Below, in pieces: positions 34,255 through 47,079 of a stretch of DNA of 64,000 nt (position 1 is its first letter; each line of letters begins with the position of its first letter). This DNA is from Moringa oleifera (lineage: Eukaryota; Streptophyta; Magnoliopsida; Brassicales; Moringaceae). The notes beneath the pieces are model-generated. The model saw only the letters and a list, made by a program, of their open reading frames with translations, was not told where the DNA came from and searched no databases. The position numbers and the translations under genes are program-made. The stretch spans positions 8,452,501 through 8,516,500 of the forward strand of contig JAJFZO010000747.1 of assembly GCA_021397835.1 (NCBI GenBank), in the 5' to 3' direction.

Positions 34255-37200
34255 TCAACGGATTTTGAATCGCGGATACATATGTATTCTTACCATACTG
34301 AAATGACTACCATCATTAAGATTAAACCAATAGCGATTCACACAAGCTAAATCTTCTAATCGAAAATTGAGCCAATGAAAGAACTTTGATTTAAATAGGT
34401 TGAGGTTATTTTTGTTTTTCTTTCTATCAAGATCTTTGCTTTTAGTCAAAACTTCACCACAATTTTTTACGTTATTGTCAAATCTTGGATTTCTATGCAT
34501 ATCATTTCTATTCTTTGAATTGAAACAAATTAGAATTCAAAACTCTCCACGGTGTCTAGGGGATAAAATATTTTTAGGGAAAAGGAAATCATAATGATTT
34601 TTGTTTCTATTTTCAAGCATTCTTTGATATCTTGCAATGGATTCATCAAAAATTTTTTTATCAACATAGCCTTTTTCTTGGTGTTTTTGCTTTATTTGTA
34701 TTTGGTGCTTATTCTTATGAATCAATGAAATACCTATGGTTTGATATATAATAAACTGTCCATCGTTTTTTATAGACAGATGAACTGGTTCAATAATCAA
34801 TATTGCCTTTTTCATTAAGTCTGAAAGAGTAAAATTCTTCTAAATCATCAGGATGTCTAGACTCATTTCTCTCCTTTGAATAGAAGATATAGCAATTTCT
34901 CTTGGATTTATCAGTCTAAGCAATAGACAATATACTTTGATATTATTGACAATTCTTTTATTCAGGGAACTATCCCATCTTAACTAAAAACGCAAATACT
35001 TTTTTAGGAAGAAATGCAGTTTTGCTTCTGTATTGCTTTTTCTTTCTACATTTTTTTATGTCTAATTTCTCTGAATTTTCTTCAATACTTTTTTCTTGGT
35101 TTGAGAGAATTGCTCCAAGATTTGCTTGTTTTTGTTCATCTGATTCAAGCTCCCCCTATCCTGCAGTTTTTTTCTTGATTTTTATTCTCTAATCCAAATT
35201 CAAGAGATTGTTTTTCATTCGATGATATAAAACCCTTTTTCTTTTTAGTGAATTTTTATTAAAATTTTCATTTTCATTAAAATTTAAAAGAAGTAATTTG
35301 CTTGGTATCATCCACGGTTTAATCTTATATGCATTATACAGTAAGACAAATTCTAAAAAAAATCAATGTTCCAGATTTGATATAGGATGACCTAGTATTT
35401 CTTGATTCATTCCTTTCCAATCAAAAAAGAAACTTTTTTGATTGGATGATTTGATTTCTTGATCTTGATGAGTTGTAAAATAAATAAGACCCTTCTTATT
35501 AATTTTATCAATTATTTTATAATTATTAACTCCAGTCTTAATATTTTTAATACTCTTGGTATTGATTTCGCCCTAGGACTCAATATCAGCCTTTTTTCTA
35601 AGACAAAAGTTGAGAATTCTCCAATCCAAATTATTTCTAGCAGGAATTTTCTCTCTATCCATAATAGAAGCTTCTTCTAGATAATTAGAGACTAAAAAAT
35701 TATGGATAGGGATACCTATCAGCATATCAAAAATTTTGCCTTTATCTATGTTGTAATTATCAAACTTTTTTTTCTTTAGAATTAATAGATTCATATGATA
35801 AAAAAAATCATATCTATAGTTTTTTTAAATTATATTTGTGATTCAGTAATGGGTCCACTTCAAAAAAATTTTGTCTTTCGTAATGAATTAATTTGTCTTT
35901 TTCATATGACTCCTATTTGTTTAAATCTGTATTTTGAACTATATAGTGTTGATTGATTCTATTTCGCCATTTTTCTGGTACTAATCGAGGCCATCTAATT
36001 TGAGGTAAATCATATTGACAATGACTTCTTAACTAGTTTTTCCATTGATTTTTTTCACAATTCAAAAATGTTTTAGGTCTTAATTCGTAATGAAATATTC
36101 CTTGTTCTTTAAAAAAAAAAATCTTTTATTTCATTCTTAAGAAGAAAAGGTATTTCATGATGTTGAAAGACAGACTTTAACTTATATAAGTTAATAATTC
36201 GGATTTGTGATAATTTGTAAAATACATATGCTTGTGAGAAGGAGGATAGGTCACAACAAATTTTTGAATTCTTATTTTTAATATTAGAAAGTGAATTTTT
36301 TATAGTCGAAATAAAGTGAATGGCATTTTTATTTGTTTTATTAATTTTTTCATGAATTACTTCATTATTGTAAATATATTTCTCAATATTTTTTTGTTGA
36401 TTTAAGAAAAACTTATGTATTGATCCTTGGAATATAGAAAAATATCTATATATATCCTTTCAATGAAAATTTTTATAAAATAATATGATTTTCGAATTAA
36501 TCGAAGATTTCTTCTTTTTAATACCTGCCAAATATTTTTTGATGATTTTAATATTTTAGCATGACAACTTGTTTTGTTAGAACTAATATTTATTTCTTGA
36601 GCCTTTTTCTTCTCTTTTGTAATTTCTTGTATTTGATTTCTGATTGTTCTTGTTCTATCAGTCAGATCTTTCATTTTGTTTTCTGCTAGTGAATAATTTG
36701 TCCATTCTACAAATTGAATTTGAATGGACGATTCATGAATCATTTGATTACTAATTATTGAATCTTTTTTCATTTCATTCAATTCATAAATTTCTCATGA
36801 CAATCCAAATAATAGAATTGAGCTTATTTAAAAAAAAATTCCTTTATTATTCCTTTTAGAAATAGAAGGTTTTTAATAACCCCTTGTTTTTGTTTTTTTA
36901 AGACTTCTAAAAAATTTTTTCCTTTCTTTTAAAAACCTTAAAACCATGAAATACTAAGTTTCCAATTTTCTATATTTTTTTTGAATTCTTTAAAAATAAG
37001 TTCAAAAAATGAAGGCTATTTTCGGGCAAAACCAAAAGAAAATTCAGTTTCCATCCCCCAAACTGTTAAAAAAAAAAATCAATTTTTTTCCTTTCTTTTT
37101 TCTCATTGAATCTTTATGAGGGAATCATAATTTAGACCAGTGCCAAGGTTTATGGCAAAAAAAGAATAGGATCTTTATCTGAATACCGTTCGTTAACCAA

Positions 37201-37445
37201 TTTTTTGAAAATTCTGTTTCTAATAATTGAACACCATCATAGGTGCATTTAATATGCATTTCTCGAGTCCAATCCTTTAAATCCTCAAACCACTCGAGAA
37301 GTTAAAATAATAGCATACGGAGAATATTTTTAACTATTATCAATGAAGGTAATATAATATATTTTCTAAGAATCGATTGGGTTACTAAGAAGGAACCTCA
37401 TATAACTTGAGCAAATAAAAGGCTATCCAAGGTTTCTGAAAATTC
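34255..37445 (-). pseudogene. ycf1: ycf1 (TIC214) 3' part
   Basis: The 3' end is diagnostic: [31 protein letters not shown] and stop at 34255, as in ycf1 of many plants. Upstream the long Lys/Asn/Phe-rich region can be followed in changing frames: [31 protein letters not shown] (34537-34815), [41 protein letters not shown] (36402-36782), and [35 protein letters not shown] near 37170-37300. About 3.2 kb of a gene usually over 5 kb is present; the boundary near 37445 is approximate. Together with the 5' fragment at 18640 it brackets almost the complete small single-copy region. Confidence 0.9.
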
Positions 37446-38406
37446 TATCCATGTTTTTTCCTCTTTTTTGTATTTTTCTCTTTTGTCCTTCTCTTTTTTT
37501 TTTTTCAAGTTTTTTTGTCCTCTCTTTTATATAATCAGAAAAAAATTTTCTTTGTTTTTCCTTTTTTTTATATACCCACAAAATCTTTTTGAATTTGCGG
37601 ATTCAAAATTATGATGTAAACCCGGTTAAAGATAAAAACTCAAACCTAACTCAACCACAATTGAATCTAATAGTAAACCACATGGATCTTGGAAGGCCTC
37701 ACTGCATTTGTGGACACGTTAGAGTTTGAAAAACGAAAAGATTTTCATAAGAGAAATTTCATAAACATAACATAAATAACATAATATTTTATTTTCATAA
37801 TATAAATATGAATAATAAAAATTGTATTTATTATTTAATAATTTTAAAATTAAAAATTAAAAATAATTAATATTAAAATAATATTATTAATATAAAAAAT
37901 AATATTATTAATATAATATAATAATAAATTAAAAATAATGAAAATAAATTAAAAATAAATAATAATATTCAAAATAGAATAAGAAATTCATTTAGAATTT
38001 CTAATTTAAATTTAAGATTTTTTAATTTCTAATACTCTAATACATATTAGAATTAAAAAAAGTGAGAATTCTATTTAGTTTAGAATTCCCACCGTATTTT
38101 ATTATTTTATTTAGAAAAATATGAAGCGAGGTGAAAGTGAAAAAGTTTGATTTGTTTTGTATGAGAAATCTATATTTATTATACTTTATCGAACTATATA
38201 GAAAAATAAGTGTAATGGAAATAAAATAAGATTCCAATCAATAAATCTTAAAATGAGAAATGTAACATAGCAAATAAACGAAACTAGACGATTCAATTAA
38301 ACTAAAATTTTGTTTTGACTAAACAGTTATGTATGACTTGACAATCAATTCCAATTCGAATTGACTAATTTGGTTTATCCCCCAATACATTCATAGGAGT
38401 TCGTCT
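37446..38406. other. Non-coding junction region and AT-only tract
   Basis: No gene. The first part (to about 37760) shows no clear plastid match; the motif AAACTCAAACCTAACTCAACC near 37637 looks more like nuclear repeat text. From about 37770 to 38040 nearly all bases are A or T. From about 38270 the sequence is the upstream spacer of ndhC. Confidence 0.5.
37875..37915 (+). repeat. Short tandem repeat of AAATAATATTATTAATATA type
   Basis: Two adjacent near-identical units of about 20 bp with internal dyad symmetry (AATATT, TTAATA) inside the AT-only tract. Boundaries approximate. Confidence 0.6.
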
Positions 38407-38769
38407 ATGTTTCTGCTTTACGAATATGATATTTTCTAGGCATTTCTAATAATATCAAGTGCTATTCCTATTTTGGCATTTCAAATTTTCAAATTTTTAG
38501 CTTCGATTAGCAAAGGTCTAGAGAAACTCTCTAGTTATGAATCGGGTATAGAACCAATGGGTGATGCTTGGTTATAATTTCGAATTCGTTATTATATGTT
38601 TGCTTTAGTTTTTGTCGTTTTTGATGTTGAAATAGTTTTTCTTTATCCATGGGCAATGAGTTTCGATGTATTAGGCGTATCCATTTTTATAAAAGCTTTC
38701 ATTTTTGTGCTTATCCTAATTGTTGGTTCAGTTTATGTGGGGCAAAAAGGAGCATTGGAATGGTCTTAG
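38407..38769 (+). pseudogene. ndhC: ndhC pseudogene, two nonsense changes
   Basis: NdhC (NuoA-like membrane subunit of the NDH complex). The frame is collinear for all 120 codons: [31 protein letters not shown] ... [80 protein letters not shown] and TAG at 38767-38769. Codon 11 (38437-38439) is TAG for Trp and codon 57 (38575-38577) is TAA for Gln. No indels: decay by substitution only. It comes from the large single-copy region, far from ndhH/ycf1 in a plastid. Confidence 0.94.
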
Positions 38770-38866
38770 TTCCTGAGTATTTAGACAATAACAATAAAAA
38801 TAAAAAAGTAAAAAAAACATTAAGAACATTGAGACAATTATGAATTCCATTGAGTTTCCCTTAGTT
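38760..38866 (+). pseudogene. ndhK: ndhK 5' fragment overlapping ndhC
   Basis: ATG at 38760 overlaps the last codons of ndhC, as in plastids: [27 protein letters not shown], then a frame change to MNSIEFPLVD at about 38840-38869. NdhK is an iron-sulphur subunit of the NDH complex. Similarity ends there, before the conserved core. The following 38870-38995 is unassigned or psbZ flank. Confidence 0.82.
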
Positions 38867-38995
38867 GACCCCTCCCTCTAATTTTCTTTATTTGCAGTTT
38901 TTTTTTTTGCACTTATATTGAATTTGAATGTGTCTCACAACACGAAAAAATTCGTAGGAGGGGTAATTTCATTTTTTGATCTGGAACGAATAGAT

Positions 38996-39176
38996 TCAAG
39001 AGATAAGAGAATTAAGGATACCTACTAAAAAGACTAATCTAATCCATAATGATGTACCAGAAAATACAACATTTTTGTTACTCGACCAACCATCAAGATA
39101 AGGAAATTACACTAATCAGTAAGATTGATGAAGTAGCAATTAATGCAAAAACAACCAATTGGAAAGTAATAGTCAT
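38996..39176 (-). pseudogene. psbZ: psbZ pseudogene
   Basis: PsbZ (Ycf9) is a two-helix photosystem II subunit. ATG at 39174-39176 begins [23 protein letters not shown] (usual [23 protein letters not shown]); then a deletion and stops break the WSSNKN...[22 protein letters not shown] segment, whose last residues and TGA (38996-38998) remain. 181 bp against about 189. Not a neighbour of ndhK or ndhF in plastids. Confidence 0.87.
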
Positions 39177-39400
39177 GTTTCAAATCCTCCAAGCTACCAA
39201 CAAAAGAATATACCATTTGACCCCTTATCAACTAAAAAATCAAATATTAATATTAATAAAATGCAACATAGATATAAAGGGATTTTACCATGAATCCATT
39301 GATTCTATATGACTTATTTCCAACTTTTTTACCACTTTTATTTGGACATGAAGTCAAGGGTATTCTTTTTTTTTTTTTTTTTACTTCACAAAAGGGTATG
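39177..39400. other. Unassigned stretch before ndhF copy 2
   Basis: About 220 bp, no gene identified. psbZ upstream flank at first; then ATGAATCCATTGATTC at about 39291 resembles an atpH start but does not continue as atpH. A poly-T run of about 17 lies near 39366-39382. Confidence 0.4.
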
Positions 39401-39718
39401 CTAGATTCCAACAGTAGTGATTAATATTAACATAATAGAAGCAAGTGGATCAATAAAGTAGCCGAACTCGAAAGAGAATTCATTATTTATGGTCCAAGAC
39501 CATACATATTGGTAGGTGGAACTTGGAGTTATTTGTTGAATAGCTAGATCAACTGAAAAAATCATAACTATACTTAACAATAAAATACTAAAAAAAAGAC
39601 CACATACGCGAAGATTCTTTGTTGCCATTGAAATAAGTAGAAGTTCCATTCCTAGTAAAATAGGAACTGGAAGTGGAATGAAAGGTATGATCCATGAATA
39701 TTGATATATGTGTTCCAT
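39401..39718 (-). pseudogene. ndhF: ndhF 5' fragment (copy 2)
   Basis: ATG at 39716-39718 opens an unbroken N-terminus: [37 protein letters not shown], then [56 protein letters not shown]. After about 39410 similarity ends. It is closer to the usual plastid text than copy 1 ([17 protein letters not shown]) but NLRRMW has become NLRVCG through a small local shift. The segment is the left end of the duplicated 1.8-kb block. Confidence 0.92.
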
Positions 39719-40872
39719 AAAAAAACTTTTTTTATTTTATTCTTAATTAATTATTAATTATTTATGATTCACTAGTTCTTATCTCAAAGGGGGAAATAAA
39801 ACAATCAAGATATTTCAAACTTAAATAGAAATTTTTTCTATTCAGAATTAGTCTCAATCAAATATTTCAAAATCAAAAAATTAGAAGTGATTAAATGATA
39901 TGACTAAGTTATTATTGAAAAAAATGAAAAAAATTACTTTTTTATTAAGTTTATTAAGCAAGATCTTTATGAAAATATAGAAAAATTCAATTATTATTGC
40001 AATCCAATAATTTATATACATATATAAAAAATAGAATAAATATTTACACTACAAACAAAAAAGTACTTGATATGAATCATAATTATAGGATGAACCAAAG
40101 CTTTATCCAATAAAGAAACTAGTTATTTTAATTTGTTATCCTTAACTGGTTCATTGTGGAACTGATTGATTGTCTTCTATTACAATAAATGACACTTATG
40201 CTGGTAAGAAAGAATATTTTAATTTTTTTTTAGATATGAGCCCAATTTTCTTTTTACAAAATTGTGTATCGATTAACTAAACTATTGGTCTGATTCAAAT
40301 TTGAAAATTAAAATTAGGTGTACTCTTTCTTTGAGTTTGATCGATTAATAAAAAAATAAAAGTTTTTTATTAGATAAAACGTAAAAAAGGGTTCTTAAAT
40401 TTTTTGATGTCTTTTTCCTGTATAAATATAAATAAAAATGTAGCGCGACAAAAATAGATAGAGATGGATGGAAAGAAGAAAGAAATTTTTTTTTTGATTT
40501 TTTCATCAACTTCAATCAGTTCGACTAATATTATATGGGATAGTGTATTCTATAGATTTGAATGAGGATATAAAACGTACCAATAAATACAAACTTTTCT
40601 TTCTTTCGGCTCTGGTAATGCACTAGAAATAAAGAAAATCCTATATCATATTGTTTTTTCTTTTTTTTTTTTGGTTTCAGTAATGGAATATTTTATGCTA
40701 TTTTTACACATGTATTTAGAGTTTTTTGTTTTCAAGGTAGTAAATATCATCTAAAGAATAAAATAAAATAAATATAAATAGATAGATAAGGAATGAGAAA
40801 GAACGATTCATTTTGAACAATAGATATCTTTCGCATCCAACTACAACATTGAATAACCTATTTTGTTTTTGA
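39719..40872. other. ndhF-rpl32 spacer, copy 2
   Basis: No gene. Matches 22061-23225 throughout with scattered changes; for example the poly-T tracts near 40480 and 40660 differ in length. Confidence 0.7.
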
Positions 40873-41040
40873 ATGGCAGTTCCAAAAAAACATACTTTTA
40901 TATCAAAAAAACGTATTCGTAAAAATATTTGGAAAAAGAAGGGATATTGGGCAGCGTTGAAAGCTTTTTCATTAGCAAAATCTCTTTCTAGAAGGAATTT
41001 AAAAAGTTTGTTTGTACGACAAATAAATAAAACTAAATGA
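40873..41040 (+). CDS. rpl32: rpl32, intact open frame (copy 2)
   Basis: Plastid large-subunit protein bL32. ATG at 40873, then [55 protein letters not shown] and TGA at 41038-41040: 55 codons, uninterrupted and within the usual size of the family. The basic N-terminus and [18 protein letters not shown] core are fully kept. No plastid-type promoter would act in a nucleus, and no transit peptide precedes it, so function is not implied. Copy 1 at 23226 is dead. Confidence 0.85.
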   Translation: MAVPKKHTFISKKRIRKNIWKKKGYWAALKAFSLAKSLSRRNLKSLFVRQINKTK

Positions 41041-41876
<836 letters not shown>

Positions 41877-42058
41877 TCATATGGTATCTAAACTAAGTAA
41901 TTCTATAACACCAGTGTGAATGCGGGTCTCTCCGATTCAGCTAGGACCATAGTTCCTGACCTAAAATTCTACGCGAATCAAGGTCAAGAAAAGAAAGTTT
42001 TCCAATCATTGACTCAAACTCATTGTCGAATCCCACTCAGCCGAATATGGAGGTACTT
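41877..42058. other. rpoC1-rpoC2 spacer
   Basis: Normal plastid intercistronic spacer, no gene. Confidence 0.65.
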
Positions 42059-44010
<1,952 letters not shown>

Positions 44011-44262
44011 CTTTTTTTTTCATTCTAGTTATTGACATAGGATGGGGTTAAGAAAATTAGAGATTGGTAGACTAAGGGTGGGGGAAGATAAAGAAAAAAA
44101 GAATTCAACCTCATCGAAACTCGGGTTCAAGATTTACTAATAAGGTGAAAACAAAAATGTAACTAGGGCAAGAGAACAGTATCGTATTTTAGAAGATACT
44201 TAAATAAAATACTATACAGCGATTCTAAATATAGTTCAAAAAAAATCATTGTATTGCTTATT
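44011..44262. other. Unassigned stretch after rpoC2
   Basis: About 250 bp with no gene recognised, possibly non-plastid filler. Confidence 0.4.
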
Positions 44263-44378
44263 ATGACACCAACGGGATATTAAATGAATGGAATTGGGAT
44301 ATGGATGGAATATACTAAAATAGAGCCACTTTGAGGTTCCTTATGAAATAAGGCATGGAACGGAGCCACTACGAAGAA
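44263..44378 (-). repeat. Inverted scrap of trnN-ycf1 spacer
   Basis: Reverse complement of 18402-18515: GGGATATTAAATGAATGGAA, then TAGAGCCACTTTGAGGTTCC and GGAGCCACTACGAAGAA. Differences are few and mostly G/A or C/T. It is the last plastid-like sequence I can recognise before the gene-poor right third. Confidence 0.8.
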
Positions 44379-47005
44379 GTTTTGGGACTTAAGTATCCCC
44401 TTGATAGATCGTAAAGGCCACTAGGAGTTTGCCCAGCTGGGCAAGCACTCGTCCAATCTAAAGGTTTGTATACCATAGGAAGGTTGAGCTTAATTGGCAG
44501 TAATGACATATCAAAGTTGCAGACAACATATAGATATGCCGTTCAAAGTGGAATTCTTTTAAGATCCATTCATTGCTCGATTCTACATGCTCCACTCCCT
44601 AAATACAAAAAGACTTGTGAGGGTAGATTCGAGTTGGTTGGTCTGAGAAGTCATGGGAAAGGCTGGCTGAGTGAAATAAAATAATATAATAGTACTACTA
44701 TAGAATCTTATGAATCAAGCAAGACACATTTTTTATATCTCATCCATCTACAAGGTGAACAACTTCGCTTACAACACAGCGTGTTTGTCACCACACCACC
44801 TAATAGGTGTATTGGCCTTACCATAATAGGGACCAGAGGTATGACCTTTCAATTAGAAGCCTTATATATCGTGACGTGGCATTTCTTTTTATAAAATCTT
44901 TATAACTTCTAACAAAAAGATTCATTCTTTATGACCAAAGTACCAAAAAAAAAAAAAAAAAGAATGCATTGCCTCTTGAAATGAAGAAGAGAACACTTTG
45001 TATAGACACCTTTAAGCCATATCATCACCTTAGGCTTACCATTATTTTATTTCGTTCTACTTACGGCCAAAGAACATATACATGGAGCTATGTCGACTTA
45101 AGTACATCTTGTTGACTAAATGATTAGGTATACCATGCCATGTATCATTCCCTCTTTCCATACAATATATATATATATATATATAATGATCATGCTATTG
45201 GACCTTGTTCGTTCTGAAGTTATTTTCCTTTTTTTTTTGTTTACATTACATAACGTAGCTTGCTTACTTAGTGCGCGTGCTAAGGATCTTATCATAGTCA
45301 AATTAAAATTTAAAATGAAAAAAACCTTTCCTTTGTTAGCCAAAGTACAAGTATGCTCCTTCATCTTTAGTAAAGGTGGATTGAACCAAAAAAATCTTCT
45401 TTTTTAAAGTATCAACGTCATCATTAATAGTTACTCTGTGAAAGGTCTAGTAACCTCTGACTTGGTCTTTAAATTGCAAGTTTCTGCCCGTTCCTTGCTG
45501 GCTTCAGTCTCAGGTTAGTCTTTTTACTTGACTAAGTAGTACTTCACTCATGCAATGAGTTGTGGGCTTGCCTATGGTGCGGTTAGCTATGATATAGTCA
45601 ACTTCTTTTTTACTAAGTTCATCTATAACATCTAGTGGTGCCCTCGTGGCCATATTCCTCTCTAGTCGATTTGGGTCTAATCAAAGTTAATGGACTCATA
45701 TGGAATACAGAGTAAGCTTTCACCAAGCTGATCGCTTGAGTCTATAGGCTACCTATTCTGTCTACTTCTCTACAAGATTTACATTCTTCTTACTTTAAAT
45801 CAGGCCAAGCCTTTAGTTTCAGTAGGTTTAAGACAGGTCGTTACGTCCTACTTGCCACTTCTTGGCAAAGTAGGCTGATGGGCAAGCCTTTTTTTTTTTT
45901 TTCACAATGGTGTATGACCTCAGAGGCTGTTACTTTGTGGCCAACTCAAAGAGGCTGAAGTTTGACGCAAAACTTTTTGGTTGTTAGGTTATAGCAGCAT
46001 TGTGCAACATCTAACAACTCTAGTCCTTCTAGTTTACACAAAAGTTCCTTAAGTAGCTCCCGAAGGATCTATTTATTCTTTCCGTTTAAGCTTTCAAAGA
46101 TATACCGACCGTAGGTATCTTACCATCAAATACCGATGGTAGTCTTTTAACATTATTGACCTTTAAATATTCATGATTTCATCAATTTCACATAATACGA
46201 AAAAAAAGAGCTCTTTTCATCATTAGAAACAACCAAATTTATGACCTCTTGCATTGCATTACCATAACAAAAAAAGAAAAAAAGAAGAAAAGAGATTACT
46301 TTTGTGATTCAAAATGAACCTTTCTCGATGGAGGAAAGGAAAAACAATAAATTCCTATGAAGCATTCAGGAACAAGAAAATTCAGTTGCATGATGAGTTC
46401 TTAGATGATCTAAGGAAATCAAAGGTTAACTTCCATAATTTCATTTATATTGAATCTTAATATCAGAATAGCTTATATAGTTATGATTCAATTCAAGTCC
46501 ACTGTCTTTTGATTTCTTTCTTATTTTTTGAATCTGATTGGAATAATGGAGAAGTCTGAAGACTTTATTGATTCATAGTAGGAGTACACCTTGAAGTGAC
46601 ACAATGATTTTCTTAATCGACTACTTATCATCATACTAGTTAAAGACTTAAAAAAACTACTCGCTAGACACTTTTTCTTTTTTCATATCTATATTCTCTA
46701 TAACAAAAAAAAAAAAAAGACTAAGACAAAACTTTCGTATAAAATATATAAGTCCTTTATCGATGATGAATCAAGCCTCTTTCTTATGGCCTTTAAAAAT
46801 CATGACTCTACCGCTTAGTTAAAGAGCTCATTTTATTCAATTTATGAATTAGCCCACTATGAGTTTACTTCATTTATATATATATATTATAACAAAAAAG
46901 TATATAGTTTGTGTCTTTGTCACAATATGATGAAACTAAATGGTTCGAATGAAATCCAATAAGAAAAAAAAAAGAATCTTATGCTATGCACCTCTTTCGG
47001 AGCTT
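44379..47005. other. Gene-free stretch, probable mitochondrial-derived DNA
   Basis: No gene supported. The sequence is less AT-rich than the plastid spacers, with mixed tracts such as GGCAAGCC and CTTGCTGGC. Contains an (AT)n microsatellite at about 45165-45185, poly-A at 44946-44960 and poly-T at about 45891-45902. Assigned to a NUMT only by texture and by the trnD that follows. Confidence 0.35.
45165..45185 (+). repeat. (AT)n microsatellite
   Basis: About ten AT units in a row. Confidence 0.85.
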
Positions 47006-47079
47006 GGGATTACAGTTCAATCAATTAGAGCCCTACCCTATCAAGTCAAAAGTTATGGGTTCGAGCCTTATCAGCCTTG
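47006..47079 (+). pseudogene. trnD-GUC: trnD-GUC, heavily decayed
   Basis: The 74-nt sequence follows tRNA-Asp(GUC) along its length: GGGATTACAGTTCAATCAAT (usual GGGATTGTAGTTCAATTGGT), CCCTATCAAGTCAAAAGTTA (usual CCCTGTCAAGGCGGAAGCTG) and GGGTTCGAGCCTTATCAG (usual GGGTTCGAGCCCCGTCAG). Most differences are C-to-T or G-to-A, and CG positions became TA. The anticodon is now ATC. Plant mitochondria carry a plastid-like trnD, so it may come from either organelle; its flanks show no plastid match. Confidence 0.68.

Noticed and set aside
39291..39330. atpH start (MNPLI...)
   Set aside because: Only the first four or five codons match; the continuation is unlike the conserved atpH hairpin.
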